Part shown: one piece after another, positions 15,385 through 24,903 of the stretch
Layout: every line of letters starts with the position of its first letter
Position numbering within the stretch: position 1 is the stretch's first letter
Assembly: GCF_036077095.1 (NCBI RefSeq)
Contig: NZ_CP107960.1
Span: 4,526,001 to 4,590,000, forward strand
Length of the DNA: 64,000 nucleotides
Origin: Streptomyces sp. NBC_00376
Lineage (GTDB): Bacteria; Actinomycetota; Actinomycetes; Streptomycetales; Streptomycetaceae
Direction of reading: 5' to 3'
The notes under the pieces: generated by a model
Databases searched by the model: none
The model's input: only the letters and a program-made list of their open reading frames with translations
What the model was told of the DNA's origin: nothing
Made by a program: the position numbers and the translations under genes

Positions 15385-17373
15385 TCACGTCCCCGGGGTC
15401 ACCCGGCGCCCTCCCCGCAGCAGTTCGGCCAGGCCTCGGCGGGTCGCGGCGATGACCACGCGGTCCTCGGGGCGCAGTACGTACCCGGGGTGCAGGTCCC
15501 AGACCAGGCCGGACGGATTGTCCGGGGAGACAGGGGCCAGATCCGGGCGGCGGTCGCCGGGTGGGGTGGCGTCCAGGGCGAGGACCCGCCAGGCGCCCGC
15601 CCGGAACGCCTGCTCCACCGTGTGGCCCTCCAGCTGCCGGTGGCCCGCCACCTCGACCGCGGCGAAGAGCATCACCTTGCGCTCGACGGGGATCGCGCCC
15701 AGGATCTGGCGGCCCATCATGGCGACCGCGAAGGCGGGGGCGGCCAGATGGGAGACGGAGCGGGAGCGGGTGACGGCCTGGGGGTGGGCGGTGCGCAGGG
15801 TGCGGTAGACGGCGGTGGCGAACTCGTCGTCGTACAGCCGCAGTGCCACCCGCAGGTCCGGCTTGACCGAGCGGGCGTAGAGGGCCGCCTCCAGGTTGGT
15901 GGTGTCGGCGCTGGTCAGGGCGAGGAGGGCGCGGGAGCGCTGGATCTTCGCCGCTTCCAGGACGCCTTCCTGGGTGACATCGCCGAGGACCACCGGTACG
16001 TGCAGCCGGCGGGCGACCGCGATGCCGCGCGCGTCCGGGTCGTCCTCCACGCACACCACCGGTATGCCGAGTTCACGCAGCCGGACCAGGACCCGGGTGC
16101 CGATCTTGCCGAGGCCGAGCAGCACCACATGGCCGGACAGGCCGCGTGGCGGGCGGCGCAGCGAGGAGGCCGTGCGGAGCGAGCCGAAGGCCTCCAGGAC
16201 ACCCGCGACGAGGAGCGGCAGCAGCATCAACCCGGCTATGCCGGAGAGGAGTTGAATGATCTGGCGGGCCAGCGGGTCCCCGGTCGCCGGGTCGCCCATT
16301 GCGAAGAGGTCGAGCAGGGTCAGGTAGGTGGCGTGCAGGGGGTCGTCGCCGGTGGTGAGCGTGGAGGCGATGGCGAGGCCCAGCACGGCCAGGCCGACGC
16401 CCAGCGCCGACCAGCGCAGCCGCCGCGAGAAGACCTGGCCGAGCGGTGCGCCCCGGCCGCCCATCCGGGGCGGTGGTCCGGGCGGGCCGGCCTGGCTGAC
16501 CGCCTCCAGGACCACCGTGCCCCGGCCCGTCGCGGCGGCCACCTGCCGTTCGTCGGGCAGCAGCCGGGGGCCTTCGTCGCCGCTGCTGTCGGAGCCCTCG
16601 GTGCCCGCCGGGTCATGGGTGGTGGAGGAGAGCAGGGCGAGGGTGCACAGGCCGGGGTCGGCGATCTGGCCGCCCCCGGGCGGGGTGCGTTCGGCGGCGC
16701 GCAGCAGCAGGCCCTCCGCCTGGATGACCTTGCTGGAGCCGGTGAGGACGGTGGCCGCGAGGGCGGGGGCCGCGGTGTCGGCGTCGGAGAGGACGGTGGT
16801 GGAGGCGTCCAGGGCGGCCCGGTCCAGGCCGGGGGTGGCGAGGGCGGCGGCCTGGTCGAGCAGCGTCTCCAGGTGCTGGCCCAGCTTGCGGTTGTAGAGC
16901 CGGATGACCAGCCGGAGGCGGGGGTTGAGGCGGCGGGCGGTCAGCGCGGCGCGGATGTTGCGCTCGTCGTCGTCGTACACCAGGGCCAGGGCGGCGGCCG
17001 AGGCGACGCCCGCCTCGTCGAACGCCTCGTCGGAGGGCTCCGCCGCCTCCAGGATGCGGACCGGGTCGACCCCGGCGTTGGTGTCGTCCCCGAGCGCGTC
17101 GGCCCCACCGCCTCCGCCGTTGCCGCCGTTGCGGTTCATCGCCGAGGACATGCGGCCGAACAGTGCGGATGCCAGCCCGCGTCCGGTCAGGGGGAGTTCG
17201 GGGCGGCGGGCGTCACGGCCGGGCGGCAGCAGAAGGGTTACCCGCTCCCCGTACACGTAGCGCAGTTCGACGGCGAGGCGCCGGGCCAGGGCGTCGTCGC
17301 CGCAGACGACCATGTGTCCGCTGAACGGGGAACGTTGGGGCTGCTGGGGAAGTGGGGGCACGTGACTCAGCAT
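15385..17373 (-). CDS. Two-RCK (TrkA-N) NAD-binding protein with pore-like region
   Basis: A 662-residue protein with two RCK/TrkA-N domains flanking a membrane section. The first RCK begins HMVVCGDDALARRLAVEL (residues ~20-37). A hydrophobic pair with a re-entrant-like segment (TYLTLLDLFAMGDPATGDP, residues ~345-363) follows at about residues 315-400. The second RCK has VVLLGLGKIGTRVLVRL (residues ~412-428). This layout matches CASTOR/POLLUX-like or MthK-type ion channels gated by nucleotide or ion binding to RCK. The filter position lacks the K+ signature TVGYG, so ion selectivity is uncertain. It is the last gene of the NfeD-flotillin-ATPase operon, 30 bases after the ATPase. Confidence 0.83.
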   Translation of the reverse strand: MLSHVPPLPQQPQRSPFSGHMVVCGDDALARRLAVELRYVYGERVTLLLPPGRDARRPELPLTGRGLASALFGRMSSAMNRNGGNGGGGGADALGDDTNAGVDPVRILEAAEPSDEAFDEAGVASAAALALVYDDDERNIRAALTARRLNPRLRLVIRLYNRKLGQHLETLLDQAAALATPGLDRAALDASTTVLSDADTAAPALAATVLTGSSKVIQAEGLLLRAAERTPPGGGQIADPGLCTLALLSSTTHDPAGTEGSDSSGDEGPRLLPDERQVAAATGRGTVVLEAVSQAGPPGPPPRMGGRGAPLGQVFSRRLRWSALGVGLAVLGLAIASTLTTGDDPLHATYLTLLDLFAMGDPATGDPLARQIIQLLSGIAGLMLLPLLVAGVLEAFGSLRTASSLRRPPRGLSGHVVLLGLGKIGTRVLVRLRELGIPVVCVEDDPDARGIAVARRLHVPVVLGDVTQEGVLEAAKIQRSRALLALTSADTTNLEAALYARSVKPDLRVALRLYDDEFATAVYRTLRTAHPQAVTRSRSVSHLAAPAFAVAMMGRQILGAIPVERKVMLFAAVEVAGHRQLEGHTVEQAFRAGAWRVLALDATPPGDRRPDLAPVSPDNPSGLVWDLHPGYVLRPEDRVVIAATRRGLAELLRGGRRVTPGT

Positions 17374-17403
17374 GCCTTGTTCCTCTCCCGTATATCCGGC
17401 GGC

Positions 17404-20400
17404 TCAGTGATCTTCTGTCGGTCCGGCGGGAGGGGGTGCCGCGTGGCGGGCCTGCGGGTTGGTGAGCAGATGGCGCGGGTCCGCGACCCGGACGATCGCC
17501 GTCTCGACCGCCGCGATCCGGTCCGCGAGCAGCCCCAGCGCGGCGACGGCCCGGGTCATCGGGTCGCCGTCCGGGCCGCCGAGTGCCTGGGTGCGGACGT
17601 AGGAGGCGGTGATCGCGGACCAGCGCGCGGACTGTTCGGGGGTGAGCCGGCCGCGCAGCGCGGCGAGCTTGAGCAGGTTCGACTCCGCGCCGGTGGTCAG
17701 CGTCTGGGCCTCGCCCGTGTAGTGGTCGTCGACGACGTCGGACAGCTCCGCCTCGTTCATCACCGGCACGATCCGCTCGGCGATCTTGTTCATGTTGCGG
17801 TACGAGCCCTGGAGCCGGAACGGCGGCTCGGTGCGCGTCGCGTCGGTCTGCGCGGCCGACGCGATGTACGTGGCGTTCACGGCCAGGACGGTGTCTCGGG
17901 CGGTCAGCAGATGGCGCAGGACCGCGACGATCCGGTCCACCTCGGCGGGGGCGTACGGGTGCTCCAGCCGGTCCGCGCGCGCCGCGCTGTCGCCGGAGGC
18001 GAGCCGTACGAACAGGGCGAGGTCGTCGCGGGAGCGCCCGGCGAGCGGTGCCAGCACCGGGTTGGCGGTCAGCGCGTTCTCGACGAAGCTCAGCGCGAAG
18101 ACGTCCTCGCGGCCGCTCAGCACCTCGCCGAGGTTCCACACGTCGGCCCGGTTGGCGAGCATGTCGGGGATCCGGAACCGCTCGCCCGACTCCGTGTACG
18201 GATTGCCCGCCATGCACACCGCGAACCGCTTGCCCCGCAGGTCGTGGCTGCGCGGCTCGCCGTCCCGCACGCCCTCGATGCGGCGGGTGGCGTCGCAGAG
18301 CGGGATGAACTTCTGGAGCAGTTCGGGCGAGGTGTGCTGGATGTCGTCGAGGTAGAGGAGCGTGTTGTTGCCGGACTCCAGCGCGAAGTTGATCTTTTCG
18401 ATCTCCTGGCGGGCGGTCGCCGTGCGGGCCTGGGCCGGGTCGAGCGAGGTCACGTCGTGACCGAGGTTCGGGCCGCTGATCTTGACGAGGACCAGGCCGA
18501 GCCGGTCGGCGACGTACTCCATCAGCGTCGTCTTGCCGTAGCCGGGCGGCGACACGAGCAGCAGCAGGCCCTGTGAGTCGGTGCGCCGGTCGGCGTCGGC
18601 GGTGCCGAGCTGCTTGGCGAGGCTGTCCCCGATCAGCGGCAGGTACACCTCGTCGAGCAGCCGGTTGCGGACGAACGCCGACATGACGCGCGGCCGGTGG
18701 TCGTCCAGCCGCAGCCGGGCCCGTTCGGTGTTCACCAGTGCCGTTCGCCGGCGCTGGTAGGCGCGGAAGCCGGGGACGGTCGCGGTGCGGAACTCGGCCG
18801 TACGGGCGAGGAGTTCGTCGATCCGGACGGTCAGTGCGCCCCTCTCGACGCGCGGGTGTGTGCCGAGCAGGCCCTCCACCCGTGCGGTCAGCGGGGCCTC
18901 GCAGTCGTACCGGTCGAGCACCGGCTCGGGGCAGAGCTCCACGGCGACGGCCTCCGCGAGATCGCCCGCGTCGATCGCGGTGCCGCTCGCGGTGGCGTAC
19001 GAGGTGAGCCAGCCCTCGACGAGCTGGCGGCGGGCCGGCAGGTCGTCGCCCAGTGCGGCGAGATCCTCGTCGTACGCCGAAGTGCCCGTCGTACGGCGGA
19101 ACTTGTCCAGAAACGTGCGGACGGCGGCGCTGGTCACGAAGCCGGCCGGGCCGCTCGTCAGCTCCTCGAAGAGGTACGCGGCGACGGCGGACGGGTCCTC
19201 GGGCGCGTCCGCCGCGCCCTCGCCGCCGATGACGGCCGCCCACTCCTCCTGGAGGGCGTCGACGGCCGGGGCGAGGCCGAAGGTCTCGCGGGCGCGGGCC
19301 AGTGAGCGGGCCCGCCGGGTCCATGAGGTGCGCCGCGCCTCGTCCGTGTTGTACGCCCAGAAGAGTTGAGCGGTTGCCCGGACGGCGGGCGGGCAGCGCA
19401 GCAGGCCGGCCCCGGCGTGCAGCCGCAGCAGGGCGGTGAGGATCGCGGTGGCGTCCTCGTCGTGGACGCCGCGCTGATAGCCCTCGTCGTATGCGGCGGC
19501 GGCCGACTCCCGCACCAGGGAGGTGAGTTCGGCCGGAGTCAGGGCGGCGAGGGTGTCCGCGCCCCGCTCGTCGAGGAGCCGGGCGGCCAGGTGCTCGGCC
19601 CGGTAGACCCGCGGGGACTCGGAGGGGAGGGTCTGCTCCCAGTACGGGCGGGTCGCCTCGAACTCCGGGTCGGTGACCGGCGCCCGGTAGTCCGTACCGG
19701 TGAGCGCGAAGGCGAGGCGGTCGCCGTGCGGGACGAGCGTCAGGTCGAAGGGCTGGGTGTTCACCGCGAACCGGTGCCGGCCCAGCCGGATCACAGCACC
19801 GCCGTCCGCGTACAGCTCGCTGCGGTCGCGCAGGGCGCGTCCGGCCTCCTGGCGGGCGGCCAGCAGCTGCCCGTCGAGCTCCTCGGCCCGCACCGGATCG
19901 CCGAGTTCGCGCAGCTCATCGGCGGTGCGGCGGATCTTGGCGGCCATCGGGTCGGAGGCCAGGAAGGTGTTCACGGAATCCAGGTCCGGCAGCGCGGTCA
20001 ACCGCCGGGAGACCGTCTCCAGGACCCGGGCCGCCGACTGGGCCAGCCGCTCGGCGCGCCGGGCGCGGGCGTCCTGGAGGGTCTGCTTGCGGGCCGAGAA
20101 CGCCTCGTACACCTCCGTCCGGCGCTCGGCCAGCTCGGCGAGGAAGTCGTCGAACTCAGCGAACCGCGACTCCAGGTTTTCCAGCTGGAGCAACAACCTG
20201 GAAAGTTGATCGTCACAGGCGTCCGGGGTGTCCGCGGCGGCGATCGCCCCGGTGACGGCCTGCCCGAGCAGCGCGAACTCGGCGGCGAACTCGGCGCGTC
20301 CCTCGTGGTCGAGGAGTTCGCGGCGGCGGGCTTCGAGCGTGGCGCGGGCGCGGTTGACCCCGCCGAGCACCTCGGCGATCCGCTCCAGGATCGAGGTGCG

Positions 20401-22380
20401 GACCGTCGTGTCCCCGATGTCGAGACCGGCGACGACGTCCGTGACGGTGCTCAGCCCGTCCGTCATTCCGTTCAGTCGCTCGCCGAGCGCCGCCGCGTCC
20501 GCGACGGTGGCGAGTTCGGACGCCTCGGCGGTGAGAGCGGCGATCGACTCGTGGTAGCCGGTGAAGGCGTCGTCCCGGCCGAGGAAGGCGACGGCGCGCT
20601 GTGCGGCCGATTCGAGGTCGGCGGCGGTCGCGGCGGAGAGTTCGGCGATCCGCTCGGTGTCCGCGTACCGCATCTCGGCCAGCGTCGCCAAGTGGCCATG
20701 GGCGCGGCGCAGTTCGGTGAGCTGGTCCACCCAGGCGGCGGCCGAGCGGGGGGCCTCGCCACGGATGCGGCGGACGAGCGCGGTGAGCCGGTCGGCCGTC
20801 TCGTCGAGCGCGTCGGCGGCCTGCCGGGTCAGCTCCCGCACGGTCTCGAACTCGGTCAGGACCTGCTCGGCGGTGGCCTTCAGCTCCGCCAACGGGGCGG
20901 CGAGTTCGCCGAGTTCGGCGTCGGTGAGCCAGTGGTAGCGGTCGGTGGCCCGGGTGCAGTCCGCGACCAGCTGCGCGTACACGGCGGCGGTCGGGGTGGT
21001 CTCGGCGGCGCTGTGCGCGAGCGCCAGGCAGTCGGAGATCCCGCGCACCAGATCGGCGTTGCCGACCCGGGCCAGCGGGCCGGTTCCGGCGGGGCGGGAG
21101 GCCGCGTGGGTGTCGGAGACGTACGGGGTCCGCCAGCGCTGCAAGGGGTGGACCCGGGCCGGTTCGTCGCCGGTGGCGGTGGTGCGCAGCAGGACGAGGG
21201 TGCCGTCGTCGAGCAGGGCGTGGCCCCGGCCCTGGAGCGGGGTGGCGACCTCCTGCCGGATCAGGTTGTAGGGCAGGAGCAGTGCGCGGCCGTCGTCGGG
21301 GGAGCGGAAGACGTAGAGGACGTCCTCGCCGTTCGGGGAGCGGACCGCGCCCTCGAAGACCGGGCCGGTGAGGGGTTCGGCGATGTCGAAGGTCTTGGCG
21401 GTGCCGGTGGTGAGGTAGTAGCCGCCGGGGAAGATGATCCCCTGGTCCTCCGGGAGCCGGTGGCAGGCCGGCCCGATGCCGTCGAGCCGCAGCACGGTGC
21501 CGAGCAGCGAGTTGAAGACCAGGTACCGCCAGGACTCCTCGTTGTACGGGCGGATACGGAGCAGGACCAGCGGTCCGATCGTGGCGTGCTCGACCTCCGC
21601 GTCGGCGAGCGACTGGAGGGGTTCGGCGACCGGCTCCCGGTAGATCCCGTCCGGGGTGTCGGTGTCGTTGACCGTCTTGACGGTGAGGGTCCCGCCGAGC
21701 GTGTCGACGTAGAGCGCGGCGCTGTCCGGGCCGTCCCCGCCGACCGCGATGTGCGGGTGCCGGCCCAGAACGTGCGACTCGCGCCCGGCGGCGGTCCAGG
21801 TGAAGTCGTGCGAGGGCGGGAAGACGTGGTCGCGGTCGCCGCGCGCGTCGAGGAACGCGCCCGGCGACCCGTCCGGGGCGAGCGCCCAGCGCAGCACCCG
21901 GATGCCGTCCGCGCTCTCGCCGGTGCGGAAGACGGCGAGCAGCTTTCCGTCCACCAGGCGCAGCCGCAGCAGCCGGGCGTCGCGGTAGTAGCGGTGCAGC
22001 GCGGTGAACTCGCGTACGAAGTCCTCGTCGGCCAGTAGGCCGCCCGCGGCGGGCGACCCCAACTCCGATCCGTACAGGGCGAGTACGTCGGACAGGTCGG
22101 CCGGGTCCGCCGCTCCCGGGCCCCGCTCGAAGCCGAACAGCAGCTGCCCGCCGACGGCCACCAGGTCGCGGGGGACCGCCGCGTGGCCGGTGCGGATCTG
22201 CTCGGTGCCGGCGAGCCGGAGCTCGGTCGAGCCGAACTCCGCGGTGCGGCGCGCGTTCAGTTCCTCGGCGCGGCGTGCGAGTTCGGCGGCCCGGTCGCCG
22301 AGCCGGCGGCGCAGCACGTCGTACGTCCCCGCGTCCACGGGGCCGCCGGTGGGCGCTGCGGTCGTGGTGTCGGTGTCCAT
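17404..22380 (-). CDS. Giant AAA+ ATPase ('DNA repair ATPase' family)
   Basis: A 1658-residue cytosolic ATPase. Residues ~1-480 form a beta-rich repeat region with many Arg/Gly/aromatic turns. Residues ~490-870 are coiled-coil-rich. The C-terminal AAA+ module has Walker A PPGYGKTT near residue 1277 and Walker B LLYLDDIQHT near 1343, then a sensor-like GNPYTESGERFRIPD segment and ANRADVWNLGE. Databases tend to label this family 'DNA repair ATPase', but I see no nuclease, helicase or DNA-binding motif. The MoxR-like AAA+ style suggests a remodelling chaperone. Sitting between a flotillin and an RCK channel-like protein, it more likely works at a membrane scaffold. Start ATG 22380. Confidence 0.82.
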   Translation of the reverse strand: MDTDTTTAAPTGGPVDAGTYDVLRRRLGDRAAELARRAEELNARRTAEFGSTELRLAGTEQIRTGHAAVPRDLVAVGGQLLFGFERGPGAADPADLSDVLALYGSELGSPAAGGLLADEDFVREFTALHRYYRDARLLRLRLVDGKLLAVFRTGESADGIRVLRWALAPDGSPGAFLDARGDRDHVFPPSHDFTWTAAGRESHVLGRHPHIAVGGDGPDSAALYVDTLGGTLTVKTVNDTDTPDGIYREPVAEPLQSLADAEVEHATIGPLVLLRIRPYNEESWRYLVFNSLLGTVLRLDGIGPACHRLPEDQGIIFPGGYYLTTGTAKTFDIAEPLTGPVFEGAVRSPNGEDVLYVFRSPDDGRALLLPYNLIRQEVATPLQGRGHALLDDGTLVLLRTTATGDEPARVHPLQRWRTPYVSDTHAASRPAGTGPLARVGNADLVRGISDCLALAHSAAETTPTAAVYAQLVADCTRATDRYHWLTDAELGELAAPLAELKATAEQVLTEFETVRELTRQAADALDETADRLTALVRRIRGEAPRSAAAWVDQLTELRRAHGHLATLAEMRYADTERIAELSAATAADLESAAQRAVAFLGRDDAFTGYHESIAALTAEASELATVADAAALGERLNGMTDGLSTVTDVVAGLDIGDTTVRTSILERIAEVLGGVNRARATLEARRRELLDHEGRAEFAAEFALLGQAVTGAIAAADTPDACDDQLSRLLLQLENLESRFAEFDDFLAELAERRTEVYEAFSARKQTLQDARARRAERLAQSAARVLETVSRRLTALPDLDSVNTFLASDPMAAKIRRTADELRELGDPVRAEELDGQLLAARQEAGRALRDRSELYADGGAVIRLGRHRFAVNTQPFDLTLVPHGDRLAFALTGTDYRAPVTDPEFEATRPYWEQTLPSESPRVYRAEHLAARLLDERGADTLAALTPAELTSLVRESAAAAYDEGYQRGVHDEDATAILTALLRLHAGAGLLRCPPAVRATAQLFWAYNTDEARRTSWTRRARSLARARETFGLAPAVDALQEEWAAVIGGEGAADAPEDPSAVAAYLFEELTSGPAGFVTSAAVRTFLDKFRRTTGTSAYDEDLAALGDDLPARRQLVEGWLTSYATASGTAIDAGDLAEAVAVELCPEPVLDRYDCEAPLTARVEGLLGTHPRVERGALTVRIDELLARTAEFRTATVPGFRAYQRRRTALVNTERARLRLDDHRPRVMSAFVRNRLLDEVYLPLIGDSLAKQLGTADADRRTDSQGLLLLVSPPGYGKTTLMEYVADRLGLVLVKISGPNLGHDVTSLDPAQARTATARQEIEKINFALESGNNTLLYLDDIQHTSPELLQKFIPLCDATRRIEGVRDGEPRSHDLRGKRFAVCMAGNPYTESGERFRIPDMLANRADVWNLGEVLSGREDVFALSFVENALTANPVLAPLAGRSRDDLALFVRLASGDSAARADRLEHPYAPAEVDRIVAVLRHLLTARDTVLAVNATYIASAAQTDATRTEPPFRLQGSYRNMNKIAERIVPVMNEAELSDVVDDHYTGEAQTLTTGAESNLLKLAALRGRLTPEQSARWSAITASYVRTQALGGPDGDPMTRAVAALGLLADRIAAVETAIVRVADPRHLLTNPQARHAAPPPAGPTEDH

Positions 22381-22487
22381 GCGTACGACTCTCCCTGCGA
22401 GGTGTTACGGGGCGGGTGGTGCCGGGGCGCGGGTGGTGCGGGGGCGCGTCGGGCTGTCGGGTCGCGCGGCCTCCGGCCGCGCTCTGT

Positions 22488-22568
22488 CCTCGATCTCCCC
22501 CATAGCCCGAAAGGCATGGGGGGACCCCTCGACGGGCTTGATCTGCCCGCCCGTCCGGCGATCGAGGT
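22488..22568. repeat. Imperfect palindromic intergenic repeat
   Basis: An ~81-bp element between the flotillin and ATPase genes. Outer arms CCTCGATC/GATCGAGG enclose an inner hairpin (TCCCCCAT at 22496-22503 with ATGGGGGGA at 22516-22524). The inner part shares its CCCC...GGGGGGACCCC layout with the repeat inside the exonuclease gene at 14785-14832. It may form a stable mRNA hairpin between two operon genes. Confidence 0.55.
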
Positions 22569-22582
22569 TCGCCCTGTGTGCC

Positions 22583-24733
22583 CTACGCGACCGGCGCGGA
22601 CCCGTTCCGCGAGACGGGTACGGCGGTGGCGTCCGCCGCCCCCGTCGCCGCGGGGACATCCGGCCCGGTCAGTACGGAGACCGGCTGGTCGGCGAGGCCC
22701 AGTTCCTTCGCGGCGGCCAGCAGCTGCTGGATCTGCCCCGAGGAGACACCCGCTCCCGGCGCCTTCATCATCCGCATCAGCAGCGCGGACACCGTCAGGT
22801 TCTGCACATCGCCCGTGGACACCGACCCGAGCACCCGGGTCAGGTCGTCCGTGAACGACGAGGTGCCGTTCAGCCACGGACCCGCGAGGGCCTGCGCGGT
22901 GTCCGAGTTCTTCACGAACCCGTCGAAGCTCTTGCCCATCGAGACGGCCGAGACCAGCCGGTCGAAGAAGACCGACTCCCCGCCGACGATGTCGATGTCG
23001 GCGTTCTCCAGGCCGGTGGCCAGCACCGTGGCCTGCGCCTCGGCGACCTGCCGCTGCACGTCGAGGCCGGCCAGCCGGATCTCCTTCTCCGCGGCGAGCC
23101 GCAGCCGGTACTCCTCGTGTCCGCGCGAGGCGTCGTCCAGCGCCGCCATCGCGGCCGCCTTCTCGGTGAGGCCCGCCGCTTCGGCCTTCAGCTTCTCGCC
23201 GATCATCGCCGCGTCGGCCGTCGCCTGGGCCTGGGTGCCCTCGGCTGCCGCGAGTGCCTTGAGCCTGGCCCCCTCCGCCTCGGCCCTGAGCCGGGCGGAC
23301 GTGGCCTCGGCCTCGGCGAGACCGGCCTTCTCGATGACATCCGCCTCCGCCTCACGGACCTGGATCTCGGCGAGGCCGGGCGCCGCGGACTCCGCCTGGA
23401 TGCCCTCGGCCAGCCGCAGCTTCGCCTGGGCGTCCAGGTCCGCGGTCTTCAGCCGGGCCTCGGCGAGCGTCAGCTGCTCGGCGGCCAGGTGGGTGGCCGC
23501 GGCCTCCGCCGCCTCGGCGGCCTTGATGTCCTTGACCAGCTTCTCCTGGGCCTCCGCCTCGGCGGCGATGATGACCGACCTGCGGGTGCGCTCCGACTCC
23601 TCGACGGCCCGCAGCGTCTTGATCGACTCCTCCTGCTCGGCGACCGTACGGTCCACCGCGATCCGCTCCCGGATCACATCGGCGACCTCGCGGCGCTCGG
23701 CCTCGACCTCCTTCGTCGCGGCGATCCGGTTCAGCTCGGTCTGCCGCTCGCGCCCGATGACCTCGATCAGCCGGTCCTTCTCGATGCGCTCGTTCTCCAC
23801 CGCGATGACCCGCTCACGGTTCTTCTGCGCGACGGCGATCTCCCGGGCCTGGTTCTCGCGCTGGATGCCGAGCTGCTCCTCGGTACGGATGAACGCGGCC
23901 TGGGCGCCGAGCCGTTCCTCCTCCTGGACCTTGGCGGTGGCGGCCTCCTCGCGGGCCCGCAGCGTCTCGACCTCGCGGCGCTGCTTGATCTCGGCCTCGG
24001 CCTGCCGGCGCTCCAGCTCCAGGATGGTCTCCCGGGCGTCGACGTCCTGCCGGGTGATCTCCTTCTGCTCGGTGCGCTGGAACTCGTTGGTGCGTACGTG
24101 CTCGATCGCCGTCAGCTCGGTGATCTTGCGGATGCCCTGCGCGTCCAGGATGTTGGCGCCGTCGAGCTGCGTCATCGGCGTCTGCTCGAGGAAGTCGATC
24201 GCGGCGTCGTCGAGGTGGTAGCCGTTCAGGTCGGTGCCGATGACCCGGATGATCCGGTCCCGGAACTCCTCGCGCTTGGTGTACAGATCGACGAAGTCCA
24301 GCTGCTTGCCGACGGTCTTGAGCGCCTCGGCGAACTTCGCGCCGAAGAACTCCTGGATCGCCACCTTGTCGCTGGCCCGCTCGGTCCCGATGGACTGGGC
24401 GACCTTGATGACGTCCTCGACGGTCTTGTTGACCCGCACGAAGAAATTGATGTGGATGTCGGCGCGGATGTTGTCCTGGCAGATCAGGCCCTCGCGCCCG
24501 GTACGGCGGATCTCGATGGTCTTCACCGAGATGTCCATGGTCTCGGCCTTGTGCAGGACCGGCAGGACGACGGCCCCGGTGAAGGTGACATCGACCTTCT
24601 TGGTCTTGGAGATGATCAGCGCCTTGCCCTGCTCGACCTTGCGGAAGAGCCGGCTGATGACGAGGAGCAGGGCGACGGCGATGAGCAGAACAACGGCTAC
24701 GAGCACACCGAAGCCCAGGGTGATGGCATCCAT
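22583..24733 (-). CDS. Flotillin/SPFH membrane scaffold protein (YqiK-like)
   Basis: A 716-residue protein. An N-terminal membrane helix (GFGVLVAVVLLIAVALLLVI, residues ~8-27) is followed by an SPFH/Band-7 domain (~30-240). A very long Ala/Glu-rich coiled coil follows (~240-570), and the last ~130 residues are globular. Flotillins polymerise on the cytoplasmic face of membranes and organise microdomains. The length and extended head match the YqiK type rather than FloT. ATG 24733 lies behind AAGGA. The upstream gene is the NfeD-like partner, as in yqiJ-yqiK of E. coli, and the giant ATPase follows 202 bp downstream. Confidence 0.9.
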   Translation of the reverse strand: MDAITLGFGVLVAVVLLIAVALLLVISRLFRKVEQGKALIISKTKKVDVTFTGAVVLPVLHKAETMDISVKTIEIRRTGREGLICQDNIRADIHINFFVRVNKTVEDVIKVAQSIGTERASDKVAIQEFFGAKFAEALKTVGKQLDFVDLYTKREEFRDRIIRVIGTDLNGYHLDDAAIDFLEQTPMTQLDGANILDAQGIRKITELTAIEHVRTNEFQRTEQKEITRQDVDARETILELERRQAEAEIKQRREVETLRAREEAATAKVQEEERLGAQAAFIRTEEQLGIQRENQAREIAVAQKNRERVIAVENERIEKDRLIEVIGRERQTELNRIAATKEVEAERREVADVIRERIAVDRTVAEQEESIKTLRAVEESERTRRSVIIAAEAEAQEKLVKDIKAAEAAEAAATHLAAEQLTLAEARLKTADLDAQAKLRLAEGIQAESAAPGLAEIQVREAEADVIEKAGLAEAEATSARLRAEAEGARLKALAAAEGTQAQATADAAMIGEKLKAEAAGLTEKAAAMAALDDASRGHEEYRLRLAAEKEIRLAGLDVQRQVAEAQATVLATGLENADIDIVGGESVFFDRLVSAVSMGKSFDGFVKNSDTAQALAGPWLNGTSSFTDDLTRVLGSVSTGDVQNLTVSALLMRMMKAPGAGVSSGQIQQLLAAAKELGLADQPVSVLTGPDVPAATGAADATAVPVSRNGSAPVA

Positions 24734-24903
24734 GACAGTCCTTGCGGCTGGTGAGGAAGATGGTGAAGGAAGAGGAGGGGTGCGGCAGCGGGCGGCCCGA
24801 CGGCGGGCGACCGATCACAGGGCGGCGACGCGGCGGCCGGTCCGGCCGGCCCACGCGGACCGGGCGATTCGAGTGGCCCGCGCTGTCCGGGTGGTCCGGG
24901 CGG

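Noticed and set aside
17404..22380. Conventional DNA repair role for the giant ATPase
   Set aside because: No nuclease, helicase or DNA-binding motif was found; operon partners are membrane proteins.
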